This document shows positions 51,301 to 64,000 of a DNA stretch of 64,000 nucleotides, in pieces. Positions within the stretch are counted from its first letter, which is position 1. Every line of letters starts with the position of its first letter. Location: positions 414,082,581 through 414,146,580 of the forward strand of contig OZ024741.1 of assembly GCA_964016885.1 (NCBI GenBank). Reading direction: 5' to 3'. The translations under genes and the position numbers were made by a program. The notes beneath the pieces are model-generated. The model ran no database searches and was not told where the DNA came from. It saw only the letters and a list, made by a program, of their open reading frames with translations. This DNA comes from Eledone cirrhosa (Eukaryota > Mollusca > Cephalopoda > Octopoda > Eledonidae).

Positions 51301-54300
51301 TGTAAGACACTGTCTATGTTGTTTAACCCTTTCATTACCATATTTCTAATGTAAGACACTATCTATGTTGTTTAACCCTTCCATTACCATATTTCTAATG
51401 TAAGACACTGTCTATGTTGTTTAACCCTTCCATTACACTATTTCTAATGTAAGACACTGTCTATGTTGTTTAACCCTTTCATTACCATATTTCTAATGTA
51501 AGACACTGTCTATGTTGTTTAACCCTTTCATTACCATATTTCTAATGTAAGACACTGTCTATGTTGTTTAACCCTTCCATTACCATATTTCTAATGTAAG
51601 ACACTGTCTATGTTGTTTAACCCTTCCATTACCATGTTTCTAATGTAAGACACTGTCTATGTTGTTTAACCCTTTCATTACCATATTTCTAATGTAAGAC
51701 ACTGTCTATGTTGTTTAACCCTTTCATTACCATATTTCTAATGTAAGACACTGTCTATGTTGTTTAACCCTTCCATTACCATATTTCTAATGTAAGACAC
51801 TGTCTATGTTGTTTAACCCTTCCATTACCATATTTCTAATGTAAGACACTGTCTATGTTGTTTAACCCTTTCATTACCATATTTCTAATGTAAGACACTG
51901 TCTATGTTGTTTAACCCTTTCACTACCATATTTCTAATGTAAGACACTGTCTATGTTGTTTAATCCTTCCATTACCATATTTCTAATGTAAGACACTGTC
52001 TATGTTGTTTAACCCTTCCATTACCATATTTCTAATGTAAGACACTGTCTATGTTGTTTAACCCTTTCATTACCATATTTCTAATGTAAGACACTGTCTA
52101 TGTTGTTTAACCATTTCATTACCATGTTTCTAATGTAAGATACTATCTATGTTGTTTAACCCTTCCATTACCATATTTCTAATGTAAGACACTGTCTATG
52201 TTGTTTAACCCTTTCATTACCATATTTCTAATGTAAGACACTGTCTATGTTGTTTAACCCTTTCATTACCATATTTCTAATGTAAGACACTGTCTATGTT
52301 GTTTAACCCTTTCATTACCATATTACTAATGTAAGACACTGTCTATGTTGTTTAACCCTTCCATTACCATATTTCTAATGTAAGACACTATCTATGTTGT
52401 TTAACCCTTTTATTACCATATTTCTAATGTAAGACACTGTCTATGTTGTTTAACCCTTTCACTAGCATATTTTTAATGTAAGACACTGTCTATATTGTTT
52501 AACCCTTTCATTACCATATTTCTAATGTAAGACACTATCTATGTTGTTTAACTCTTTCATTACCATATTTCTAACGTAAGACACTGTCTATATTGTTTAA
52601 CCCTTTCATTACCATATTTCTAATGTAAGACACTGTCTATGTTGTTTAACCCTTTCACTACCATATTTCTAATGTAAGACACTGTCTATGTTGTTTAATC
52701 CTTCCATTACCATATTTCTAATGTAAGACACTGTCTATGTTGTTTAACCCTTCCATTACCATATTTCTAATGTAAGACACTGTCTATGTTGTTTAACCCT
52801 TTCACTACCATATTTCTAATGTAAGACACTGTCTATGTTGTTTAATCCTTCCATTACCATATTTCTAATGTAACACACTGTCTATGTTGTTTAATCCTTT
52901 CATTACAATATTTCTAATGTAAGACACTGTCTATGTTGTTTAACCCTTTCATTACCATATTTCTAATGTAAGACACTGTCTATGTTGTTTAATCCTTCCA
53001 TTACCATATTTCTAATGTAAGACACTGTCTATGTTGTTTAACCCTTTCATTACCATATTTCTAATGTAAGACACTGTCTATGTTGTTTAACCCTTTCACT
53101 ACCATATTTCTAATGTAAGACACTGTCTATGTTGTTTAACCATTTCATTACCATGTTTCTAATGTAAGATACTATCTATGTTGTTTAACCCTTCCATTAC
53201 CATATTTCTAATGTAAGACACTGTCTATGTTGTTTAACCCTTTCATTACCATATTTCTAATGTAAGACACTGCCTATGTTGTTTAATCCTTTCATTACCA
53301 TATTTCTAATGTAAGACACTATCTATGTTGTTTAGCCCTTTTATTACCATATTTCTAATGTAAGACACTGTCTATGTTGTTTAACGCTTTCACTACCATA
53401 TTTCTAATGTAAGACACTGTCTATGTTGTTTAACCATTTCATTACCATATTTCTAATGTAAGACACTGTCTATGTTGTTTAACCCTTCCATTACCATATT
53501 TCTAACGTAAGACACTGTGTATATTGTTTAACCCTTTCATTACCATATTTCTAATGTAAGACACTGTCTATGTTGTTTAACCATTTCATTACCATATTTT
53601 TAATGTAAGACACTGTCTATCTTGTTTAACCCTTTCACTACCATATTTCTAATGTAAGACAGTATCTATGTTGTTTAACCCTTTCATTACCATATTTCTA
53701 ATGTAAGACACTGTCTATGTTGTTTAACCCTTTCACTACCACATTTCTAATGTAAGACACTGTCTATGTTGTTTAACACTTTCATTACCATATTTCTAAT
53801 GTAAGAGACTGTCTATGTTGTTTAACCCTTTCATTACCATATTTCTAATGTAAGACACTGTCTATGTTGTTTAATCCTTCCATTACCATATTTCTAATGT
53901 AAGACACTGTCTATATTGTTTAACCCTTTCATTACCATATTTCTAATGTAAGACACTGTCTATGTTGTTTAATCCTTCCATTACCATATTTCTAATGTAA
54001 GAGACTGTCTATATTGTTTAACCCTTTCATTACCATATTTCTAATGTAAGACACTGTCTATGTTGTTTAACCCTTTCATTACCATATTTCTAATGTAAGA
54101 CACTATCTATGTTGTTTAACCCTTCCATTACCATATTTCTAATGTAAGACACTGTCTATATTGTTTAACCCTTTCATTACCATATTTCTAATGTAAGACA
54201 CTGTCTATGTTGTTTAACCCTTTCATTACCATATTTCTAATGTAAGACACTATCTATGTTGTTTAACCCTTTCATTACCATATTTCTAATGTAAGACACT

Positions 54301-57300
54301 ATCTATGTTGTTTAACCCTTTCATTACCATATTTCTAATGTAAGACACTGTCTATGTTGTTTAACCCTTTCACTACCATATTTCTAATGTAAGACACTGT
54401 CTATGTTGTTTAACCCTTCCACTACCATATTTCTAATGTAAGACACTATCTATGTTGTTTAACCCTTTCATTACCATATTTCTAATGTAAGACACTGTCT
54501 ATGTTGTTTAACCCATTCACTACCATATTTCTAATGTAAGACACTGTCTATGTTGTTTAATCCTTTCATTACCATATTTCTAATGTAAGACACTGTCTAT
54601 GATGTTTAACCCTTTCATTACCATATTTCTAATGTAAGACACTGTCTATGTTGTTTAACCCTTTCATTACCATATTTCTAATGTAAGACACTGTCTATGT
54701 TGTTTAACCCTTCCATTACCATATTTCTAATGTAAGACACTGTCTATGTTGTTTAACCCTTCCATTACCATATTTCTAATGTAAGACACTGTCTATGTTG
54801 TTTAACCCTTTCACTACCATATTTCTAATGTAAGACACTGTCTATGTTGTTTAATCCTTTCATGACAATATTTCTAATGTAAGACACTGTCTATGTTGTT
54901 TAACCCTTCCATTACCATATTTCTAATGTAAGACACTGTCTATGTTGTTTAACCCTTTCATTACCATATTTCTAATGTAAGACACTGTCTATGTTGTTTA
55001 ACCCTTTCATTACCATATTTCTAATGTAAGACACTGTCTATGTTGTTTAACCCTTTCATTACCATATTACTAATGTAAGACACTGTCTATGTTGTTTAAC
55101 CCTTCCATTACCATATTTCTAATGTAAGACACTATCTATGTTGTTTAACCCTTTTATTACCATATTTCTAATGTAAGACACTGTCTATGTTGTTTAACCC
55201 TTTCACTAGCATATTTTTAATGTAAGACACTGTCTATATTGTTTAACCCTTTCATTACCATATTTCTAATGTAAGACACTATCTATGTTGTTTAACTCTT
55301 TCATTACCATATTTCTAACGTAAGACACTGTCTATATTGTTTAACCCTTTCATTACCATATTTCTAATGTAAGACACTGTCTATGTTGTTTAACCCTTTC
55401 ACTACCATATTTCTAATGTAAGACACTGTCTATGTTGTTTAATCCTTCCATTACCATATTTCTAATGTAAGACACTGTCTATGTTGTTTAACCCTTCCAT
55501 TACCATATTTCTAATGTAAGACACTGTCTATGTTGTTTAACCCTTTCACTACCATATTTCTAATGTAAGACACTGTCTATGTTGTTTAATCCTTCCATTA
55601 CCATATTTCTAATGTAACACACTGTCTATGTTGTTTAATCCTTTCATTACAATATTTCTAATGTAAGACACTGTCTATGTTGTTTAACCCTTTCATTACC
55701 ATATTTCTAATGTAAGACACTGTCTATGTTGTTTAACCCTTTCATTACCATATTACTAATGTAAGACACTGTCTATGTTGTTTAACCCTTCCATTACCAT
55801 ATTTCTAATGTAAGACACTATCTATGTTGTTTAACCCTTTTATTACCATATTTCTAATGTAAGACACTGTCTATGTTGTTTAACCCTTTCACTAGCATAT
55901 TTTTAATGTAAGACACTGTCTATATTGTTTAACCCTTTCATTACCATATTTCTAATGTAAGACACTATCTATGTTGTTTAACTCTTTCATTACCATATTT
56001 CTAACGTAAGACACTGTCTATATTGTTTAACCCTTTCATTACCATATTTCTAATGTAAGACACTGTCTATGTTGTTTAACCCTTTCACTACCATATTTCT
56101 AATGTAAGACACTGTCTATGTTGTTTAATCCTTCCATTACCATATTTCTAATGTAAGACACTGTCTATGTTGTTTAACCCTTCCATTACCATATTTCTAA
56201 TGTAAGACACTGTCTATGTTGTTTAACCCTTTCACTACCATATTTCTAATGTAAGACACTGTCTATGTTGTTTAATCCTTCCATTACCATATTTCTAATG
56301 TAACACACTGTCTATGTTGTTTAATCCTTTCATTACAATATTTCTAATGTAAGACACTGTCTATGTTGTTTAACCCTTTCATTACCATATTTCTAATGTA
56401 AGACACTGTCTATGTTGTTTAATCCTTCCATTACCATATTTCTAATGTAAGACACTGTCTATGTTGTTTAACCCTTTCATTACCATATTTCTAATGTAAG
56501 ACACTGTCTATGTTGTTTAACCCTTTCACTACCATATTTCTAATGTAAGACACTGTCTATGTTGTTTAACCATTTCATTACCATGTTTCTAATGTAAGAT
56601 ACTATCTATGTTGTTTAACCCTTCCATTACCATATTTCTAATGTAAGACACTGTCTATGTTGTTTAACCCTTTCACTAGCATATTTTTAATGTAAGACAC
56701 TGTCTATATTGTTTAACCCTTTCATTACCATATTTCTAATGTAAGACACTATCTATGTTGTTTAACTCTTTCATTACCATATTTCTAACGTAAGACACTG
56801 TCTATATTGTTTAACCCTTTCATTACCATATTTCTAATGTAAGACACTGTCTATGTTGTTTAACCCTTTCACTACCATATTTCTAATGTAAGACACTGTC
56901 TATGTTGTTTAATCCTTCCATTACCATATTTCTAATGTAAGACACTGTCTATGTTGTTTAACCCTTCCATTACCATATTTCTAATGTAAGACACTGTCTA
57001 TGTTGTTTAACCCTTTCACTACCATATTTCTAATGTAAGACACTGTCTATGTTGTTTAATCCTTCCATTACCATATTTCTAATGTAACACACTGTCTATG
57101 TTGTTTAATCCTTTCATTACAATATTTCTAATGTAAGACACTGTCTATGTTGTTTAACCCTTTCATTACCATATTTCTAATGTAAGACACTGTCTATGTT
57201 GTTTAATCCTTCCATTACCATATTTCTAATGTAAGACACTGTCTATGTTGTTTAACCCTTCCATTACCATATTTCTAATGTAAGACACTGTCTATGTTGT

Positions 57301-60300
57301 TTAACCCTTTCACTACCATATTTCTAATGTAAGACACTGTCTATGTTGTTTAATCCTTCCATTACCATATTTCTAATGTAACACACTGTCTATGTTGTTT
57401 AATCCTTTCATTACAATATTTCTAATGTAAGACACTGTCTATGTTGTTTAACCCTTTCATTACCATATTTCTAATGTAAGACACTGTCTATGTTGTTTAA
57501 TCCTTCCATTACCATATTTCTAATGTAAGACACTGTCTATGTTGTTTAACCCTTTCATTACCATATTTCTAATGTAAGACACTGTCTATGTTGTTTAACC
57601 CTTTCACTACCATATTTCTAATGTAAGACACTGTCTATGTTGTTTAACCATTTCATTACCATGTTTCTAATGTAAGATACTATCTATGTTGTTTAACCCT
57701 TCCATTACCATATTTCTAATGTAAGACACTGTCTATGTTGTTTAACCCTTTCATTACCATATTTCTAATGTAAGACACTGCCTATGTTGTTTAATCCTTT
57801 CATTACCATATTTCTAATGTAAGACACTATCTATGTTGTTTAGCCCTTTTATTACCATATTTCTAATGTAAGACACTGTCTATGTTGTTTAACGCTTTCA
57901 CTACCATATTTCTAATGTAAGACACTGTCTATGTTGTTTAACCATTTCATTACCATATTTCTAATGTAAGACACTGTCTATGTTGTTTAACCCTTCCATT
58001 ACCATATTTCTAACGTAAGACACTGTGTATATTGTTTAACCCTTTCATTACCATATTTCTAATGTAAGACACTGTCTATGTTGTTTAACCATTTCATTAC
58101 CATATTTTTAATGTAAGACACTGTCTATCTTGTTTAACCCTTTCACTACCATATTTCTAATGTAAGACAGTATCTATGTTGTTTAACCCTTTCATTACCA
58201 TATTTCTAATGTAAGACACTGTCTATGTTGTTTAACCCTTTCACTACCACATTTCTAATGTAAGACACTGTCTATGTTGTTTAACACTTTCATTACCATA
58301 TTTCTAATGTAAGAGACTGTCTATGTTGTTTAACCCTTTCATTACCATATTTCTAATGTAAGACACTGTCTATGTTGTTTAATCCTTCCATTACCATATT
58401 TCTAATGTAAGACACTGTCTATATTGTTTAACCCTTTCATTACCATATTTCTAATGTAAGACACTGTCTATGTTGTTTAATCCTTCCATTACCATATTTC
58501 TAATGTAAGAGACTGTCTATATTGTTTAACCCTTTCATTACCATATTTCTAATGTAAGACACTGTCTATGTTGTTTAACCCTTTCATTACCATATTTCTA
58601 ATGTAAGACACTATCTATGTTGTTTAACCCTTCCATTACCATATTTCTAATGTAAGACACTGTCTATATTGTTTAACCCTTTCATTACCATATTTCTAAT
58701 GTAAGACACTGTCTATGTTGTTTAACCCTTTCATTACCATATTTCTAATGTAAGACACTATCTATGTTGTTTAACCCTTTCATTACCATATTTCTAATGT
58801 AAGACACTATCTATGTTGTTTAACCCTTTCATTACCATATTTCTAATGTAAGACACTGTCTATGTTGTTTAACCCTTTCACTACCATATTTCTAATGTAA
58901 GACACTGTCTATGTTGTTTAACCCTTCCACTACCATATTTCTAATGTAAGACACTATCTATGTTGTTTAACCCTTTCATTACCATATTTCTAATGTAAGA
59001 CACTGTCTATGTTGTTTAACCCATTCACTACCATATTTCTAATGTAAGACACTGTCTATGTTGTTTAATCCTTTCATTACCATATTTCTAATGTAAGACA
59101 CTGTCTATGATGTTTAACCCTTTCATTACCATATTTCTAATGTAAGACACTGTCTATGTTGTTTAACCCTTTCATTACCATATTTCTAATGTAAGACACT
59201 GTCTATGTTGTTTAACCCTTCCATTACCATATTTCTAATGTAAGACACTGTCTATGTTGTTTAACCCTTCCATTACCATATTTCTAATGTAAGACACTGT
59301 CTATGTTGTTTAACCCTTTCACTACCATATTTCTAATGTAAGACACTGTCTATGTTGTTTAATCCTTTCATGACAATATTTCTAATGTAAGACACTGTCT
59401 ATGTTGTTTAACCCTTCCATTACCATATTTCTAATGTAAGACACTGTCTATGTTGTTTAACCCTTTCATTACCATATTTCTAATGTAAGACACTGTCTAT
59501 GTTGTTTAACCCTTTCATTACCATATTTCTAATGTAAGACACTGTCTATGTTGTTTAACCCTTTCATTACCATATTACTAATGTAAGACACTGTCTATGT
59601 TGTTTAACCCTTCCATTACCATATTTCTAATGTAAGACACTATCTATGTTGTTTAACCCTTTTATTACCATATTTCTAATGTAAGACACTGTCTATGTTG
59701 TTTAACCCTTTCACTAGCATATTTTTAATGTAAGACACTGTCTATATTGTTTAACCCTTTCATTACCATATTTCTAATGTAAGACACTATCTATGTTGTT
59801 TAACTCTTTCATTACCATATTTCTAACGTAAGACACTGTCTATATTGTTTAACCCTTTCATTACCATATTTCTAATGTAAGACACTGTCTATGTTGTTTA
59901 ACCCTTTCACTACCATATTTCTAATGTAAGACACTGTCTATGTTGTTTAATCCTTCCATTACCATATTTCTAATGTAAGACACTGTCTATGTTGTTTAAC
60001 CCTTCCATTACCATATTTCTAATGTAAGACACTGTCTATGTTGTTTAACCCTTTCACTACCATATTTCTAATGTAAGACACTGTCTATGTTGTTTAATCC
60101 TTCCATTACCATATTTCTAATGTAACACACTGTCTATGTTGTTTAATCCTTTCATTACAATATTTCTAATGTAAGACACTGTCTATGTTGTTTAACCCTT
60201 TCATTACCATATTTCTAATGTAAGACACTGTCTATGTTGTTTAACCCTTTCATTACCATATTACTAATGTAAGACACTGTCTATGTTGTTTAACCCTTCC

Positions 60301-63300
60301 ATTACCATATTTCTAATGTAAGACACTATCTATGTTGTTTAACCCTTTTATTACCATATTTCTAATGTAAGACACTGTCTATGTTGTTTAACCCTTTCAC
60401 TAGCATATTTTTAATGTAAGACACTGTCTATATTGTTTAACCCTTTCATTACCATATTTCTAATGTAAGACACTATCTATGTTGTTTAACTCTTTCATTA
60501 CCATATTTCTAACGTAAGACACTGTCTATATTGTTTAACCCTTTCATTACCATATTTCTAATGTAAGACACTGTCTATGTTGTTTAACCCTTTCACTACC
60601 ATATTTCTAATGTAAGACACTGTCTATGTTGTTTAATCCTTCCATTACCATATTTCTAATGTAAGACACTGTCTATGTTGTTTAACCCTTCCATTACCAT
60701 ATTTCTAATGTAAGACACTGTCTATGTTGTTTAACCCTTTCACTACCATATTTCTAATGTAAGACACTGTCTATGTTGTTTAATCCTTCCATTACCATAT
60801 TTCTAATGTAACACACTGTCTATGTTGTTTAATCCTTTCATTACAATATTTCTAATGTAAGACACTGTCTATGTTGTTTAACCCTTTCATTACCATATTT
60901 CTAATGTAAGACACTGTCTATGTTGTTTAATCCTTCCATTACCATATTTCTAATGTAAGACACTGTCTATGTTGTTTAACCCTTTCATTACCATATTTCT
61001 AATGTAAGACACTGTCTATGTTGTTTAACCCTTTCACTACCATATTTCTAATGTAAGACACTGTCTATGTTGTTTAACCATTTCATTACCATGTTTCTAA
61101 TGTAAGATACTATCTATGTTGTTTAACCCTTCCATTACCATATTTCTAATGTAAGACACTGTCTATGTTGTTTAACCCTTTCATTACCATATTTCTAATG
61201 TAAGACACTGCCTATGTTGTTTAATCCTTTCATTACCATATTTCTAATGTAAGACACTATCTATGTTGTTTAGCCCTTTCATTACCATATTTCTAATGTA
61301 AGACACTGTCTATGTTGTTTAACGCTTTCACTACCATATTTCTAATGTAAGACACTGTCTATGTTGTTTAACCATTTCATTACCATATTTCTAATGTAAG
61401 ACACTGTCTATGTTGTTTAACCCTTCCATTACCATATTTCTAACGTAAGACACTGTGTATATTGTTTAACCCTTTCATTACCATATTTCTAATGTAAGAC
61501 ACTGTCTATGTTGTTTAACCATTTCATTACCATATTTTTAATGTAAGACACTGTCTATCTTGTTTAACCCTTTCACTACCATATTTCTAATGTAAGACAG
61601 TATCTATGTTGTTTAACCCTTTCATTACCATATTTCTAATGTAAGACACTGTCTATGTTGTTTAACCCTTTCACTACCACATTTCTAATGTAAGACACTG
61701 TCTATGTTGTTTAACACTTTCATTACCATATTTCTAATGTAAGAGACTGTCTATGTTGTTTAACCCTTTCATTACCATATTTCTAATGTAAGACACTGTC
61801 TATGTTGTTTAATCCTTCCATTACCATATTTCTAATGTAAGACACTGTCTATATTGTTTAACCCTTTCATTACCATATTTCTAATGTAAGACACTGTCTA
61901 TGTTGTTTAATCCTTCCATTACCATATTTCTAATGTAAGAGACTGTCTATATTGTTTAACCCTTTCATTACCATATTTCTAATGTAAGACACTGTCTATG
62001 TTGTTTAACCCTTTCATTACCATATTTCTAATGTAAGACACTATCTATGTTGTTTAACCCTTCCATTACCATATTTCTAATGTAAGACACTGTCTATATT
62101 GTTTAACCCTTTCATTACCATATTTCTAATGTAAGACACTGTCTATGTTGTTTAACCCTTTCATTACCATATTTCTAATGTAAGACACTATCTATGTTGT
62201 TTAACCCTTTCATTACCATATTTCTAATGTAAGACACTATCTATGTTGTTTAACCCTTTCATTACCATATTTCTAATGTAAGACACTGTCTATGTTGTTT
62301 AACCCTTTCACTACCATATTTCTAATGTAAGACACTGTCTATGTTGTTTAACCCTTCCACTACCATATTTCTAATGTAAGACACTATCTATGTTGTTTAA
62401 CCCTTTCATTACCATATTTCTAATGTAAGACACTGTCTATGTTGTTTAACCCATTCACTACCATATTTCTAATGTAAGACACTGTCTATGTTGTTTAATC
62501 CTTTCATTACCATATTTCTAATGTAAGACACTGTCTATGATGTTTAACCCTTTCATTACCATATTTCTAATGTAAGACACTGTCTATGTTGTTTAACCCT
62601 TTCATTACCATATTTCTAATGTAAGACACTGTCTATGTTGTTTAACCCTTCCATTACCATATTTCTAATGTAAGACACTGTCTATGTTGTTTAACCCTTC
62701 CATTACCATATTTCTAATGTAAGACACTGTCTATGTTGTTTAACCCTTTCACTACCATATTTCTAATGTAAGACACTGTCTATGTTGTTTAATCCTTTCA
62801 TGACAATATTTCTAATGTAAGACACTGTCTATGTTGTTTAACCCTTCCATTACCATATTTCTAATGTAAGACACTGTCTATGTTGTTTAACCCTTTCATT
62901 ACCATATTTCTAATGTAAGACACTGTCTATGTTGTTTAACCCTTTCATTACCATATTTCTAATGTAAGACACTGTCTATGTTGTTTAACCCTTTCATTAC
63001 CATATTTCTAATGTAAGACACTGTCTATGTTGTTTAACCCTTTCATTACCATATTACTAATGTAAGACACTGTCTATGTTGTTTAACCCTTCCATTACCA
63101 TATTTCTAATGTAAGACACTATCTATGTTGTTTAACCCTTTTATTACCATATTTCTAATGTAAGACACTGTCTATGTTGTTTAACCCTTTCACTAGCATA
63201 TTTTTAATGTAAGACACTGTCTATATTGTTTAACCCTTTCATTACCATATTTCTAATGTAAGACACTATCTATGTTGTTTAACTCTTTCATTACCATATT

Positions 63301-64000
63301 TCTAACGTAAGACACTGTCTATATTGTTTAACCCTTTCATTACCATATTTCTAATGTAAGACACTGTCTATGTTGTTTAACCCTTTCACTACCATATTTC
63401 TAATGTAAGACACTGTCTATGTTGTTTAATCCTTCCATTACCATATTTCTAATGTAAGACACTGTCTATGTTGTTTAACCCTTCCATTACCATATTTCTA
63501 ATGTAAGACACTGTCTATGTTGTTTAACCCTTTCACTACCATATTTCTAATGTAAGACACTGTCTATGTTGTTTAATCCTTCCATTACCATATTTCTAAT
63601 GTAACACACTGTCTATGTTGTTTAATCCTTTCATTACAATATTTCTAATGTAAGACACTGTCTATGTTGTTTAATCCTTCCATTACCATATTTCTAATGT
63701 AAGACACTGTCTATGTTGTTTAACGCTTTCATTACCATATTTCTAATGTAAGACACTGTCTATGTTGTTTAACCATTTCATTACCATATTTCTAATGTAA
63801 GACACTGTCTATGTTGTTTAACCCTTCCATTACCATATTTCTAACGTAAGACACTGTGTATATTGTTTAACCCTTTCATTACCATATTTCTAATGTAAGA
63901 CACTGTCTATGTTGTTTAACCATTTCATTACCATATTTTTAATGTAAGACACTGTCTATCTTGTTTAACCCTTTCACTACCATATTTCTAATGTAAGACA
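33304..64000. repeat. Satellite D: 49-bp tandem array, runs off the window
   Basis: The unit contains cctttcattaccatatttct, aatgtaagacactgtctatg and ttgtttaac, 49 bp, for about 626 copies with very few length changes. Variable sites are tttc/ttcc, catt/cact, accat/acaat, aaccc/aatcc, actgt/actat, ctatg/ctata and gacac/gagac. Rarer variants (catgacaat, ctagcat, tattact, taacgtaag, gtgtatatt) recur at exact multiples of 49 bp, revealing nested segmental duplication (offsets 2009, 3430 and 4508, and 5043 or 7444 where a 4-bp deletion intervenes). The first monomer (33304) carries the acaat variant and lies at a sharp left boundary. There is no coding frame of note. The right end is beyond 64000. 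Confidence 0.98.

Noticed and set aside
33304..64000. Telomeric repeat, suggested by AACCCT in each unit
   Set aside because: AACCCT appears once per 49 bp and never in tandem, so it is a chance hexamer inside the unit.
33304..64000. CENP-B box
   Set aside because: No NTTCGNNNNANNCGGGN match exists in the unit, which has almost no CpG. A centromeric role is only a hypothesis from array structure.

Overview
The window is almost entirely non-coding tandem-repeat DNA from an animal genome, most likely a cephalopod mollusc (octopus, squid or cuttlefish). The organism call rests on its dispersed repeats: tRNA-derived SINEs with intact A and B boxes whose bodies match cephalopod SINEs as I remember them, and non-LTR retrotransposon 3' ends with the 'gggcatccaac ... 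cccatgc(c/a)agc(a/g)tgga' signature and a (GAT)n tail. No bacterial-type genes, operons, CRISPR arrays, rRNA or functional tRNA genes are visible. I see no intact host protein-coding gene.

Layout. 1-2100: AT-rich DNA with SINE copies, a duplicated dispersed repeat, a 57-bp duplication, a non-LTR 3' end and a near-perfect inverted pair of SINEs. 2101-5332: satellite A, 29-bp unit (28-bp variant), about 110 copies. 5333-6515: two SINEs in tandem, more of the dispersed repeat and an 85-bp-spaced direct repeat. 6516-12063: satellite B, 16-bp unit evolving into a 32-bp dimer and then a 192-bp higher-order repeat. 12064-12158: satellite B flips strand and forms a 44-bp-arm hairpin. 12157-12291: a 30/31-bp minisatellite. 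12332-30470: satellite C, 16-bp unit (14-bp variant), about 18 kb. 30515-33300: an island with a SINE, AT microsatellites, a 5'-truncated non-LTR retrotransposon, an AT palindrome, a second non-LTR 3' fragment and about 0.8 kb of unrecognised DNA. 33304-64000 and beyond: satellite D, 49-bp unit, about 626 copies, with segmental duplications at exact multiples of 49 bp.

The four main arrays cover about 57.6 kb, or 90% of the window. No protein system works here. What the window records is how satellites start, homogenise and expand. Founder-like single copies of two of the four satellites lie within 220 bp of each other at 241-452. Satellite B also carries a CCAAT motif every 32 bp, which could matter for chromatin. 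The long reading frames on the minus strand of satellite B and in satellite C are by-products of stop-poor repeats, not genes. Array lengths depend on the assembly and may be collapsed or expanded.
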